Counted from the stretch's first letter, positions 1 to 8,187 are shown. The stretch is DNA of 8,457 bases from Bifidobacteriaceae bacterium (GCA_031278665.1 JAITKC010000213.1:1-8457); one strand, 5' to 3'. Numbers and translations are program-made. The notes: generated by a model not told the origin, from the sequence alone.

Positions 1-262
1 ACACCCGACCCGGCAGGGCTGGGCCCGGCCCCGGGCAGGCCGACGCGAAACGCCTGGTCATCGGGTCGGGCCGGCCGGCGGCGGCGAACCGGCCGGAAAG
101 CCGATGTCCAGAACCCCGCGCACGATGCCTTCGGCGCCGACGTGCGGTCACTTCTGGACATCCGACCCGGCGCAGCCCGGCCCGGCCTCGGTTGCCCCCA
201 GCTCAGGCCAACACGCCGCACACCGAGAACTTTGCTTAAGCCCTGCCCGCCGGGCGGGCGCG
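1..262. other. No supportable gene; unassigned upstream region
   Basis: I cannot assign a gene here. Two forward frames are open from the window edge. One ends at a TAA at 237-239 and the other at a TAA at 268-270. The first 100 bases of the frame ending at 239 have plausible codon use (it reads ADAKRLVIGSGRP near 48-86), so this could be the tail of an upstream gene. The downstream part of that frame is Arg/Pro-rich and looks non-coding. In many bacteria ffh lies upstream of rpsP, but nothing here resembles the Met-rich Ffh C-terminus. The only clear structure is the inverted repeat at 103-162. Confidence 0.4.
103..162. repeat. Nested inverted repeat, potential long hairpin
   Basis: An 11-base arm (gatgtccagaa, 103-113) is perfectly complementary to ttctggacatc (152-162). 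Inside it, after a symmetric 5x5 internal loop, cgcacg (119-124) pairs with cgtgcg (141-146). The centre contains the palindrome tcggcgccga (131-140). That makes 17 base pairs in a 60-base element. No T-run follows on either side, so it is not a classical intrinsic terminator. It lies about 100 bases upstream of the proposed rpsP promoter. It could be a U-tract-less terminator for an upstream gene, a protein-binding site, or part of an RNA. Confidence 0.6.
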
Positions 263-292
263 TTGAGTAAGCGGCCGGTTTTCTGGCACAAT
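263..292 (+). promoter_or_regulatory. Candidate housekeeping sigma promoter for the rpsP operon
   Basis: TTGAGT (263-268) as the -35 box and CACAAT (287-292) as the -10 box are separated by 18 bases. Each matches four of six bases of the sigma-70/HrdB-type consensus. This is an AT-richer island in very GC-rich DNA. A start near 299 would give a leader of about 130 bases before rpsP. The match is moderate, and no other promoter-like pair stands out nearer the gene. Confidence 0.5.
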
Positions 293-349
293 TGCTGTTC
301 GTATGTGTGCTTGAAGGACCCTCTCAACCGTCTAGCGCGCGACTAGCTT

Positions 350-378
350 GCCGCCAAGGCGGCCCACCCCACGGGCCG
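350..378 (+). promoter_or_regulatory. Two mutually exclusive hairpins in the rpsP leader
   Basis: Stem A pairs gccgc (350-354) with gcggc (359-363) around a 4-base loop. Stem B pairs cggccc (360-365) with gggccg (373-378) around a 7-base loop. They share bases 360-363, so only one can form at a time. They lie within the predicted 5' leader, about 30-60 bases before the rpsP ribosome binding site. A switch or attenuation role is an inference only; short GC-rich stems also arise by chance in this base composition. Confidence 0.3.
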
Positions 379-427
379 ACTGCGCGGCGGACACCCAACT
401 AAGAACGCAAAGGAAGTAATCGCCGCC

Positions 428-1051
428 GTGGCTGTGAAGATTCGGCTCAAGCGCCTGGGCAAGATCCGGGCCCCCTACTACCGCATAGTGGTCGTCGACG
501 CCCGCGCCAAGCGCGACGGGCGAGTTATCGAGGAGATCGGCAAGTACCACCCGACCGAGGACCCGTCCTATATCGAGGTCAAGTCGGACCGGGTGCAGTA
601 TTGGCTGTCAGTCGGCGCGCAGCCGACCGAGCCGGTCCTGGTCCAGCTAAAGCTGACTGGCGACTGGCAGAAATTCAAAGGCCTGCCTTACGAGGAGGGC
701 ACGTTGAAAGTTCCGGCCCGCCACGCCGCCCAGGCGGCCGCGGCCGCCGCCGTCGAACAGGCCGAGGCCGAGGCGCTGAAGAAGGTCTCGGCTCTCTCAG
801 AGGCGAAGGCGAAGGCTCAGGCGAAGGCCCAGGCCGACGATGCCGCCGCGACGCCCGAGTCCGAGGGTTCGGCCGGCGAGGCCCAGGACGCCGCCCCAGC
901 CGGGGATCCGGCGGATGCGTCGGCCGCGGCGCCCGAGTCCGAGGGTTCGGCCGACGATGCCCAGGACGCCGCCCCAGCCGGGGATCCGGCCGCCGAGGCG
1001 GGCAAGCCTGAGGCCGAAGCGCCGGCGGCCGAAGCCGCGCCGGAGGCCTGA
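428..1051 (+). CDS. rpsP: Small ribosomal subunit protein S16 with long C-terminal tail
   Basis: S16 (bS16) is a 30S protein that helps fold the 16S rRNA 5' and central domains. Residues 1-96 are the conserved core: it opens [20 protein letters not shown], followed by [31 protein letters not shown] and the GDWQKFKG end. The GTG start at 428 is fixed by that conserved N-terminus and by AAAGGAAG at 409-416, 11 bases upstream. Residues 97-207 are a tail absent from short S16 proteins: a helical Ala/Glu/Lys stretch (about 99-137), then an acidic Ala/Pro-rich segment with a duplicated 26-residue unit. Tails are common in actinobacterial S16, but at about 110 residues this one looks long. It is the first gene of the ribosome/tRNA-modification operon. 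Its TGA stop shares one base with the next start (TGATG), which suggests translational coupling. Confidence 0.97.
   Translation: MAVKIRLKRLGKIRAPYYRIVVVDARAKRDGRVIEEIGKYHPTEDPSYIEVKSDRVQYWLSVGAQPTEPVLVQLKLTGDWQKFKGLPYEEGTLKVPARHAAQAAAAAAVEQAEAEALKKVSALSEAKAKAQAKAQADDAAATPESEGSAGEAQDAAPAGDPADASAAAPESEGSADDAQDAAPAGDPAAEAGKPEAEAPAAEAAPEA
854..990 (+). repeat. In-frame tandem duplication in the rpsP tail (78-base period)
   Basis: Bases 854-912 recur at 932-990 with 57 of 59 identical. The period is 78 bases, exactly 26 codons, so the reading frame is kept. The protein unit is PESEGSA, two variable acidic/Gly residues, then [11 protein letters not shown]. The very high nucleotide identity, including synonymous sites, points to a recent duplication by slippage or recombination rather than ancient selection on the peptide alone. 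Confidence 0.95.
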
Positions 1052-1290
1052 TGCTGGCCCGGGCGTTGGAGCATCTGGTGCGGGGGATCGTGGACGATCC
1101 CGAGGCCGTGATGATCCGCTCGCGCCGGGGGCTCCGGGGCGAGTTACTGGAGATCAGGGTCGCGCCGACGGACTTGGGCCGGGTGATCGGCCGCGGCGGG
1201 CGCACCGCAAGGGCGCTTCGAACCGTCGTCAACGCCTTGGCGAAGGGCGATGACGTGCGCGTCGATGTGGTCGACACCGACCGCCGCTGA
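1051..1290 (+). CDS. khpA: KH-domain RNA-binding protein, KhpA/YlqC family
   Basis: This is a 79-residue single-KH protein. Members of this family bind RNA, and in Gram-positive bacteria KhpA works with KhpB/EloR in post-transcriptional control of cell division and elongation. The KH GxxG loop is visible as IGRGGRTARALR (GRGG at residues 47-50), preceded by a beta strand (LLEIRVAP) and followed by the helix ending in VVNALAKG. The length is typical. The ATG overlaps the rpsP stop by one base, so it is probably translated by coupling. The position between rpsP and rimM is conserved across actinobacteria and Firmicutes. The specific RNA targets cannot be read from the sequence. Confidence 0.9.
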   Translation: MLARALEHLVRGIVDDPEAVMIRSRRGLRGELLEIRVAPTDLGRVIGRGGRTARALRTVVNALAKGDDVRVDVVDTDRR

Positions 1291-1305
1291 GCGTCGGCCG
1301 GGGCC

Positions 1306-1869
1306 GTGGAAGTAGTCGTGGCGGTGGTCGGCCGCCCCCACGGGGTCAAGGGGGACGTGATGCTGGACATCAGAAGCGACCGGCCCGAGCGGCGGTTTGA
1401 ATTGGGCGCCGTCTACTCGCCCGAACCGGCCGTCGTCCCTGGCCAGGTCGCCCGACCGGGCGGCGGACTGGCCGAGCGTCTGACGCTGAGCCGGTTTCAA
1501 TCCCGTCCCGGACGGGTGGTGGCGGGTTTCGCCGAAGTGGCGGACCGGACCGGGGCCGAGTCGTTGCGCGGCGCCAAACTGCTGGCCGAAGTCGACCCGG
1601 ACGAGGAGCCGGACGCCTGGTACCCCTCGCGACTGCGCGGAGCGGCCGTGACGCTGGCCGACGGCGCGCCGGTCGGCGTGGTCAAAGGCGTCGTTTCGGC
1701 GCCCGGCCAGGACCTCCTGGAAATTGTCCAACCAGACGGCTCGACGGCGCTGGTGCCGCTGGTCAAGGAGTTGGTGCCGGAGGTGGACCCGAACCGCGGC
1801 CGGATCGTCATCGACCCGCCTGAGGGCCTGGTGGCGGCCCGCCCGGAGCGAGGCGAAAATGCTGATTGA
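1306..1869 (+). CDS. rimM: 16S rRNA-processing / 30S maturation factor RimM
   Basis: RimM binds S19 and the 3' (head) domain of pre-30S particles and aids late 30S assembly. The 187 residues show the two expected domains. The N-terminal RimM barrel (about 2-95) carries [15 protein letters not shown] and the [10 protein letters not shown] segment. The C-terminal PRC-barrel (about 102-178) carries [44 protein letters not shown] and [10 protein letters not shown]. The GTG at 1306 is chosen because it places the conserved [11 protein letters not shown] a few residues in. The ribosome binding site before it is weak, and an in-frame GTG at 1318 is possible. It starts 15 bases after the KH gene and its last 11 bases overlap trmD, an arrangement that fits coupled translation of two factors acting on ribosomes and tRNA. 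Confidence 0.93.
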   Translation: MEVVVAVVGRPHGVKGDVMLDIRSDRPERRFELGAVYSPEPAVVPGQVARPGGGLAERLTLSRFQSRPGRVVAGFAEVADRTGAESLRGAKLLAEVDPDEEPDAWYPSRLRGAAVTLADGAPVGVVKGVVSAPGQDLLEIVQPDGSTALVPLVKELVPEVDPNRGRIVIDPPEGLVAARPERGENAD

Positions 1870-2605
1870 CGTGGTGACTATTTTCCCGGAGTATTTGGCG
1901 CCGGCCCGGCTGTCGCTGCTGGGCAAGGCCGCCGATGCCGGAATTGTCCGTCTGCGCGTCCACGACCTGCGCGATTGGACTTCCGACCGGCACCGGACAG
2001 TCGACGACACGCCCTACGGCGGCGGCGCCGGGATGGTCATGCGGCCAGAGCCGTGGGGCCGCGCGCTGGACGATCTCTTGGCCCCGGCCGGCCCCGAGGC
2101 CAGGCCGGGGACGGCCGCCCTAGTCATTCCGACGGCATCGGGCGAGTTGTTCGCCCAAGACACGGCGGCGCGTTTGGCGCAAGCCGACCACTTGGTCTTC
2201 GCCTGCGGACGCTATGAGGGAATCGACGCGCGCGTCGCCGCGCACTATCGCGACCGGGTCGGCCTGGCGGTCGCCGAACTGTCGATTGGGGACTATGTGC
2301 TGGCCGGCGGCGAGGCGGCGGCGCTGGTCATAATCGAGGCGATCACCCGGCTATTGCCCGGCGTGTTGGGCAACGCCGAATCGCTGGCCGAGGAATCGCA
2401 CGTCAAACCGGGGTTGTTGGAGTACCCGGTGTACACCAAGCCGCCGAGCTGGCGGGGATTGGACGTGCCAGAGGTCTTGACCTCCGGGCACCACGGCCGG
2501 ATCGCCGAATGGCGCCGCGCCCAGGCGGCCGAGCGCACCCGGCGGATGCGGCCGGATTTGGCTGGCGGCGGCTTTGCGGCGCCGCCCGGAACGGTTGAGG
2601 GGTGA
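1859..2605 (+). CDS. trmD: tRNA (guanine37-N1)-methyltransferase TrmD
   Basis: TrmD transfers a methyl group from S-adenosylmethionine to N1 of G37 next to the anticodon, preventing +1 frameshifts. At 248 residues it has the usual length. It starts [17 protein letters not shown]-family landmarks follow: [17 protein letters not shown] (49-65), the knot motifs [12 protein letters not shown] (115-126) and [12 protein letters not shown] (141-152), [10 protein letters not shown] (163-172) with the conserved Arg164, and [19 protein letters not shown] (189-207). The position matching the proposed catalytic Asp169 of E. coli TrmD (EDSF motif) is Glu179 here (EESH). The ATG at 1859 is supported by GAGG at 1850-1853 and by the conserved N-terminus; an upstream in-frame start at 1724 would run far into rimM. 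It overlaps rimM by 11 bases. Confidence 0.96.
   Translation: MLIDVVTIFPEYLAPARLSLLGKAADAGIVRLRVHDLRDWTSDRHRTVDDTPYGGGAGMVMRPEPWGRALDDLLAPAGPEARPGTAALVIPTASGELFAQDTAARLAQADHLVFACGRYEGIDARVAAHYRDRVGLAVAELSIGDYVLAGGEAAALVIIEAITRLLPGVLGNAESLAEESHVKPGLLEYPVYTKPPSWRGLDVPEVLTSGHHGRIAEWRRAQAAERTRRMRPDLAGGGFAAPPGTVEG
2597..2602 (+). promoter_or_regulatory. Ribosome binding site deciding the typA start
   Basis: GAGGGG at 2597-2602 sits 5 bases before the ATG at 2608. It overlaps the alternative GTG at 2602, which would leave that GTG without a usable site. It lies inside the last codons of trmD, so ribosomes finishing trmD stop right at it. Confidence 0.7.
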
Positions 2606-2607
2606 AT

Positions 2608-4629
<2,022 letters not shown>

Positions 4630-4630
4630 T

Positions 4631-5011
4631 ATGGCCCGGACCGTGCTCAAGGCGCTTGGCTGCGGCCTGGCCGCCGTCTTGGCCACCCTCCTGATGGGGA
4701 TCTGGCACCGGGCGGTGGTGACGCTTGGACCCCTCGACGCCTTTCCGTTGGGACTGGTCCTGGGCTTGCTCGGGGTGTTCGGCTGGGCGGTCGCCGCTCG
4801 GGCGCTGGCCGGCGGGGCCGGCGCTTTCGCGGCCGCCGTCGGCGCCTTTGTCGCCTCGCAGGCCGCCGCGCTGCCCGGGCCCGGCGGCGATCTGCTGATC
4901 CAGGGCGACGTGACCGGCTTCGCCTGGGCCATCGCCGCGCCGGTCGCCGCCATGGCGGCGTCGTTCCTGCCGCGGTCGTGGTTTCGCCGCCTTAGTCGGG
5001 GTGATCGCTGA
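4631..5011 (+). CDS. Small four-helix membrane protein, DUF6113-like
   Basis: This is a 126-residue hydrophobic protein. Likely membrane segments are at about 7-25, 36-56, 58-80 and 95-113. A short loop (PGPGGDLLIQGDVTGFAW, about 82-99) precedes the last helix, and the C-terminus is basic (WFRRLSRGDR). The GD-L-I-x-G-x-x-x-G-x-x-W pattern before the last helix and the size resemble actinobacterial DUF6113 proteins as I remember them. That family often sits near typA, mshB and fdxA. Its function is unknown. The ATG follows the typA stop after a single base, so the two are almost certainly co-transcribed. No catalytic residues are evident. Confidence 0.7.
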   Translation: MARTVLKALGCGLAAVLATLLMGIWHRAVVTLGPLDAFPLGLVLGLLGVFGWAVAARALAGGAGAFAAAVGAFVASQAAALPGPGGDLLIQGDVTGFAWAIAAPVAAMAASFLPRSWFRRLSRGDR

Positions 5012-5064
5012 GCCGGCCGCGCCCGGCCCGCCCCGGTTCGCCACGGACGCGTCAAACGCCGACT

Positions 5065-5070
5065 TAGAAT
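5065..5070 (+). promoter_or_regulatory. Candidate -10 box for the vanW-family gene
   Basis: TAGAAT (5065-5070) fits the TANNNT -10 pattern and matches five of six bases of TATAAT. It lies in the 91-base gap after the membrane-protein gene, 32 bases before the GTG start. No convincing -35 box is found 16-18 bases upstream. It would give a leader of roughly 25 bases that still contains the GGAGG site at 5091-5095. Read-through from the typA block is an alternative. Confidence 0.45.
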
Positions 5071-5102
5071 GGCAGTTGGCCCAATGACTTGGAGGTTGCC
5101 AG

Positions 5103-7457
5103 GTGGAGGACGAACTGCGAGAAGGCGCGGAGCCGGCCGCGCCGGCCGACGGCCCGAAATCCGAGCGCCCCGGCGGCGACGAGTTCGGCGATCCGTCCTT
5201 CTCCGAACCGCTCGATTTACTAGCCGAACGCGCCCTTCGGTCCTCGTTCGAACCGGACCCCGGGGACCGCTGGGAGACCGGCCGGCCGAGCGCCCCGCCG
5301 CCCCGGTTCGCGCCCTGGCCGGCCCCGCCGGCCAAGTTCGGCGCGGAGGCGCCGCCGCCGCCCGATGCCGCGGGGCCGGTCGCCGCTGAAACCGACCCGC
5401 CCTGGCTGGCCGATTCGCCGCCGCCGGGCGCCGATTCGCCGCCGCCGGGCGCCGGGGCGCCGGACGGCGACGAAGCCGACGGCATCGGGGCGGACACCGC
5501 CGAGCAAGCCCCGGTCCAACCCGACGGGCGCCCGGCCGGGCCGCGCCGAATCTCGGTGCTCGCGGCGTTGGCGCCGACGGACCGACCGGAGACCCGGACG
5601 GCGCCCGGGCGGACGCCGGCAGGCGCGCTCGGATTCGACGCCGAGCCGGCGACCGGCGAACTGCCGGTCGTTTTCCCGCCGGTCGGGCGCGACGACACAA
5701 TTCCGCTGCCGGTCGGCAAATCGGGCCGCCCCCGCCGGCCGGGGCGGACCGGGCGGCGGCGTCTGGCCCGCTGGATCGCGCCGGCGGCCGCGGTTTTGGC
5801 GCTGGCCGGCGCCTACGTCGGGGCGAGTTACTACTACGCCGAGCGCGTGCCCAAGGCGGCGACTGTCGCGGGCGTCGAGATCGGCGGCTTGACCAGCCAA
5901 GAGGCGGTCGAGCGGCTGCGCCGGGAACTGGACGTGAAAGCCGGCGAGGCGGTGTCGGTGACAATCGGGGACGCCGAGGCGTCATTCGACCCAGTGGTCG
6001 CCGGCCTCGGCTACTCGCCGGAGGAGACCGTCGCCGCCGTGACCGGGCTGAACTTCAACCCGGCCTGGTTGTGGCGCCAGGTCGAAGGGCTCGGCGCCCT
6101 GAGGCCGTATCTGGTGGTCGACCACGCCGCTTTGGAATCCCATGTCGCGGACCTGGCCGCGCAAACCCGGCGCGAGCCGGTCAACGGCACGGTGACGGTC
6201 GCCGGCGGCGAAGTCGCCACCACCGAGCCGGTCGCCGGCTTGGAACTCGACACGGCCGCCGCGGTCCGCCAAATCGAGGCCGACTACCTGGTCAAAGCCG
6301 GGCCCTGGCAGTTGCCGGTGACGCGGTTGGCGCCCCCGATCGACCAAGCGGACATCGACCAGGCGGTCGCGGCGATCGCCAATCCATTGCTATCCGGTCC
6401 AGTCGCGGTCACCGTCGCGGACGCCGGCGTCGAACTGCCGGCCGACGAGCTGGCGACCGCCGCGCTGATCGGACCGGACCTGGGGAACGCTGAAACCCTG
6501 GCCCTGACCTGGGATAAGGAATTGCTTTCCGGTTTGGTGTCGAAGCGTCTGCCGAGCGGCGTGGAAACCCAGGCGGAAGACGCGCGCTTCGCCTTCGTCG
6601 ACGGTCAGCCGGTCATCGAGGACGGGCGCCCCGGCTCCCGACTCGATCCCGACCAGTTGGCCCAGGCCGTCACAGCGGCGGCGTTGGCGGCTGGCGACGA
6701 GCGGCGGGCGGCGGCCGAACTAGTCGAGGTGGACCCGGCCGCCGGTCGCGCCGAACTGGAGAAGATGGGCGTGACGCAGATCGTCGCCCGGTTTGAGACA
6801 CAGGCGACCAACAGCGCCGACCGGACTAAGAATCTCCGCAAAGCCGCCGAAATCGTCACCGGCACGCTGGTGCGGCCGGGCGAGACGTTCTCGCTCGACC
6901 AGGCGCTGGGCCACCGAAGTTTGGAGACCGGCTGGTTCAACGCCGGGGTGGTGGTGGCCGGGGTGTCCCAAGACGGCATCGGCGGCGGCCTGTCGCAGTT
7001 CTCGACCACCCTCTACAACGCCGCCCACCTGGCGGGTATGGTCGATGTGGCGCACCAGCCCCACGCCAACTACTTCTCGCGCTACCCGATGGGCCGCGAG
7101 GCGACCTTGTGGGAAGGCCAGATCGACAACCAGTTCAAGAACGACACGCCGTACGGCGTGGTCCTGCGGGCGGGCGTCTCGGACTCGCTCAAAGTCTGGG
7201 TCGAATTGTGGTCCACCAAGTACTGGACGGTCGAAGCGGCGATCGGCCAGCCCTACTCCTATGTGGCGCCGCGCACGATCGAGTCGACTAAGAGCGATTG
7301 CCAGCCGCAATCCGCCGGTTCCTCCGGCTTCCAGGTCGATTATTGGCGCCTCAAGACCGACCCCGACGGCAACGCCCAAGAGAGAGAGACCTGGCACTGG
7401 CGCTACGACCCGATGAACGCCATCGTCTGCAAGCCGCCGGCCTCATCCGGCGGCTAA
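5103..7457 (+). CDS. VanW-family membrane-anchored cell-wall protein
   Basis: This 784-residue protein has four parts. A cytoplasmic, Pro/Ala/Glu-rich disordered N-terminus (1-205) leads into a basic stretch (208-222, RPRRPGRTGRRR) and one membrane helix (about 223-243), giving an N-in/C-out anchor. The outer region holds putative peptidoglycan-binding (PG_binding_4-like) repeats (about 255-540, starting AGVEIGGLTSQEAVERL). The VanW domain (about 560-700) contains FETQATNSADRTKNL, RPGETFSLDQALG and IGGGLSQFSTTLYNAA (from 626). The only two cysteines, C733 and C776, flank the C-terminal segment and could form a disulfide outside the cell. The GTG start is set by GGAGG at 5091-5095, 7 bases upstream. 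VanW takes its name from vancomycin-resistance clusters, but its biochemical role is not established, and no resistance genes are nearby. A wall-associated role is inferred. Confidence 0.9.
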   Translation: MEDELREGAEPAAPADGPKSERPGGDEFGDPSFSEPLDLLAERALRSSFEPDPGDRWETGRPSAPPPRFAPWPAPPAKFGAEAPPPPDAAGPVAAETDPPWLADSPPPGADSPPPGAGAPDGDEADGIGADTAEQAPVQPDGRPAGPRRISVLAALAPTDRPETRTAPGRTPAGALGFDAEPATGELPVVFPPVGRDDTIPLPVGKSGRPRRPGRTGRRRLARWIAPAAAVLALAGAYVGASYYYAERVPKAATVAGVEIGGLTSQEAVERLRRELDVKAGEAVSVTIGDAEASFDPVVAGLGYSPEETVAAVTGLNFNPAWLWRQVEGLGALRPYLVVDHAALESHVADLAAQTRREPVNGTVTVAGGEVATTEPVAGLELDTAAAVRQIEADYLVKAGPWQLPVTRLAPPIDQADIDQAVAAIANPLLSGPVAVTVADAGVELPADELATAALIGPDLGNAETLALTWDKELLSGLVSKRLPSGVETQAEDARFAFVDGQPVIEDGRPGSRLDPDQLAQAVTAAALAAGDERRAAAELVEVDPAAGRAELEKMGVTQIVARFETQATNSADRTKNLRKAAEIVTGTLVRPGETFSLDQALGHRSLETGWFNAGVVVAGVSQDGIGGGLSQFSTTLYNAAHLAGMVDVAHQPHANYFSRYPMGREATLWEGQIDNQFKNDTPYGVVLRAGVSDSLKVWVELWSTKYWTVEAAIGQPYSYVAPRTIESTKSDCQPQSAGSSGFQVDYWRLKTDPDGNAQERETWHWRYDPMNAIVCKPPASSGG
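5409..5450 (+). repeat. 21-base tandem duplication in the vanW N-terminal region
   Basis: Two back-to-back 21-base copies (5409-5429 and 5430-5450) encode ADSPPPG twice, in the disordered cytoplasmic part of the VanW protein. The copies are identical, which indicates recent in-frame slippage. Confidence 0.85.
7432..7455. terminator. Perfect hairpin at convergent stop codons, probable bidirectional terminator
   Basis: agccgccgg (7432-7440) pairs perfectly with ccggcggct (7447-7455) around a 6-base loop (cctcat). It covers the last codons of the VanW gene and meets the stop codon of the opposing gene. No T-run follows on either strand. U-tract-less terminators are reported in actinomycetes, and the convergent setting fits a shared terminator. 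The stem also encodes the Pro-Pro-Ala-Ser-Ser-Gly-Gly end of the protein, so coding bias could contribute. Confidence 0.5.
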
Positions 7458-7738
7458 TCGGCTGGGGGCCGGGCGGTCCGGGTTTGTCGTTGACGCCCGC
7501 CGGGGAGCCTGGCGCCCGGCGGTTCGGCGGCCCGCGCCGGCGGGGTGATCAGATGGGCGATGGCGATTTCGCGGGCTTCGACGCGGCGCAACCGGCCGTC
7601 GCGGTGGCGGACCGCGACGTGTTCGGCGCCGGCTTCCTCGAGGCGGCCGACGACATCGGCGTAACCGCCCGCGGACAAGCGCCGGCGGATGGTCACGCGC
7701 GAGCCGAGCGGCCACGCCAACCAAACTGGTTCAGCCAT
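7454..7738 (-). CDS. Small protein resembling the Rv0428c-type SH3-like domain
   Basis: This is a 94-residue minus-strand gene with strong GC at third codon positions. It begins MAEPVWLAWPLGSRVTIRRRL, continues with a GGYADVVGRLEEAG segment, and then VAVRHRDGRLRRVEAREIAIAHLI. This pattern (GSRVxxRxRL, DVxGxL, VxVRxxxGxxxxVxxxxIxxxxxxPP) resembles the N-terminal SH3-like domain of actinobacterial GNAT-type acetyltransferases such as Rv0428c. No acetyltransferase domain is attached; the last 25 residues are a Pro/Arg-rich tail. It is divergent from fdxA, and similar small genes occur beside fdxA in actinobacteria. Its TAG stop overlaps the VanW stop by three bases. The start lacks a ribosome binding site and has an AT-rich box 7 bases upstream, suggesting a leaderless message. 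The function is unknown; a binding role is inferred. Confidence 0.68.
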   Translation of the reverse strand: MAEPVWLAWPLGSRVTIRRRLSAGGYADVVGRLEEAGAEHVAVRHRDGRLRRVEAREIAIAHLITPPARAAEPPGARLPGGRQRQTRTARPPAD

Positions 7739-7745
7739 GCCGGCA

Positions 7746-7751
7746 ATTAAA
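7746..7751 (-). promoter_or_regulatory. Candidate -10 box for the minus-strand SH3-like gene
   Basis: On the minus strand the box reads TTTAAT and ends 7 bases before the ATG at 7738. That is the spacing expected when transcription begins at the start codon. No purine-rich ribosome binding site lies between. The second base departs from the TANNNT pattern, and the -35 region is weak. Confidence 0.4.
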
Positions 7752-7841
7752 GCGCCTCGTCCGGAACGCGGAAACGCGCCGCCGGGCGGTCGCGCCCGAG
7801 TCCGGGCCGCCGGCCGCCGGCCGTCGCGCCGACCCGGCCAC

Positions 7842-7847
7842 TAGGCT
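7842..7847 (+). promoter_or_regulatory. -10 box giving a probable leaderless fdxA transcript
   Basis: TAGGCT (7842-7847) fits TANNNT and lies 8 bases before the GTG at 7856. The bases between (tgggtgcc) contain no Shine-Dalgarno-like purine run. Transcription would begin at or next to the start codon, as is common in actinobacteria. No clear -35 box is seen in the GC-rich DNA upstream. Confidence 0.55.
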
Positions 7848-7855
7848 TGGGTGCC

Positions 7856-8173
7856 GTGACGTACGTGATAGCCGAGCCCTGTGTCGACGTCAAGGACGGG
7901 GCTTGTGTTGACGAATGCCCGGTGGACTGTATTTACGAGGGCGTCCGGTCGCTTTACATCCATCCCGACGAGTGCGTCGACTGCGGCGCCTGCGAGCCGG
8001 TCTGCCCCCAGGTGGCGATCTTCTACGAAGACGATCTGCCGTCGGAGTGGTCGGGGTTCGCCCAGGCGAACGGCGACTTCTTCGCCGAAATCGGCTCGCC
8101 CGGCGGGGCCGCCAAAGTTGGGCCGCTGCCCTATGACGCCAGCCTGGTGGCGCTGTTGCCGCCGGCCGGGTGA
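7856..8173 (+). CDS. fdxA: 7Fe ferredoxin ([3Fe-4S][4Fe-4S])
   Basis: This is a 105-residue cytoplasmic electron carrier of the FdxA/FdxC type. Cysteines 9, 17 and 50 match the [3Fe-4S] ligands, and 21, 40, 43 and 46 match the [4Fe-4S] ligands, by analogy with Azotobacter ferredoxin I; C25 is the extra conserved cysteine. Landmarks are [45 protein letters not shown] and AIFYEDD (54-60). The GTG at 7856 is chosen because MTYVIAxPCVDVKD is the family's usual N-terminus; an upstream in-frame TTG at 7847 would fall inside the -10 box. The C-terminal 45 residues are a typical actinobacterial extension. dapC follows after 14 bases, a conserved pairing whose functional reason is not clear. Confidence 0.96.
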   Translation: MTYVIAEPCVDVKDGACVDECPVDCIYEGVRSLYIHPDECVDCGACEPVCPQVAIFYEDDLPSEWSGFAQANGDFFAEIGSPGGAAKVGPLPYDASLVALLPPAG

Positions 8174-8187
8174 GGCGGCGGCCGAAG

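Noticed and set aside
104..346. 80-residue forward frame upstream of rpsP
   Set aside because: It has no ribosome binding site, its codon use is unlike the neighbours, and it contains the inverted repeat and the predicted rpsP promoter. Its translation has no recognisable features.
675..1370. 231-residue open frame on the minus strand over rpsP, khpA and rimM
   Set aside because: Low-complexity Arg/Pro/Ser translation that mirrors the rpsP tail repeat; no independent coding signal.
1724..1858. N-terminally extended trmD start at 1724
   Set aside because: It would overlap rimM by nearly 150 bases, and the added residues are Arg/Trp-rich frame-shadow. The conserved TrmD N-terminus [12 protein letters not shown] begins at 1859.
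5103..7457. Vancomycin-resistance locus
   Set aside because: VanW-domain proteins are widespread in actinobacteria without resistance. No vanH, vanA, vanX, vanR or vanS-like genes are present in the window.
7298..7750. 150-residue forward frame between vanW and fdxA
   Set aside because: It starts inside vanW and overlaps the better supported minus-strand SH3-like gene, with no motif and no ribosome binding site.
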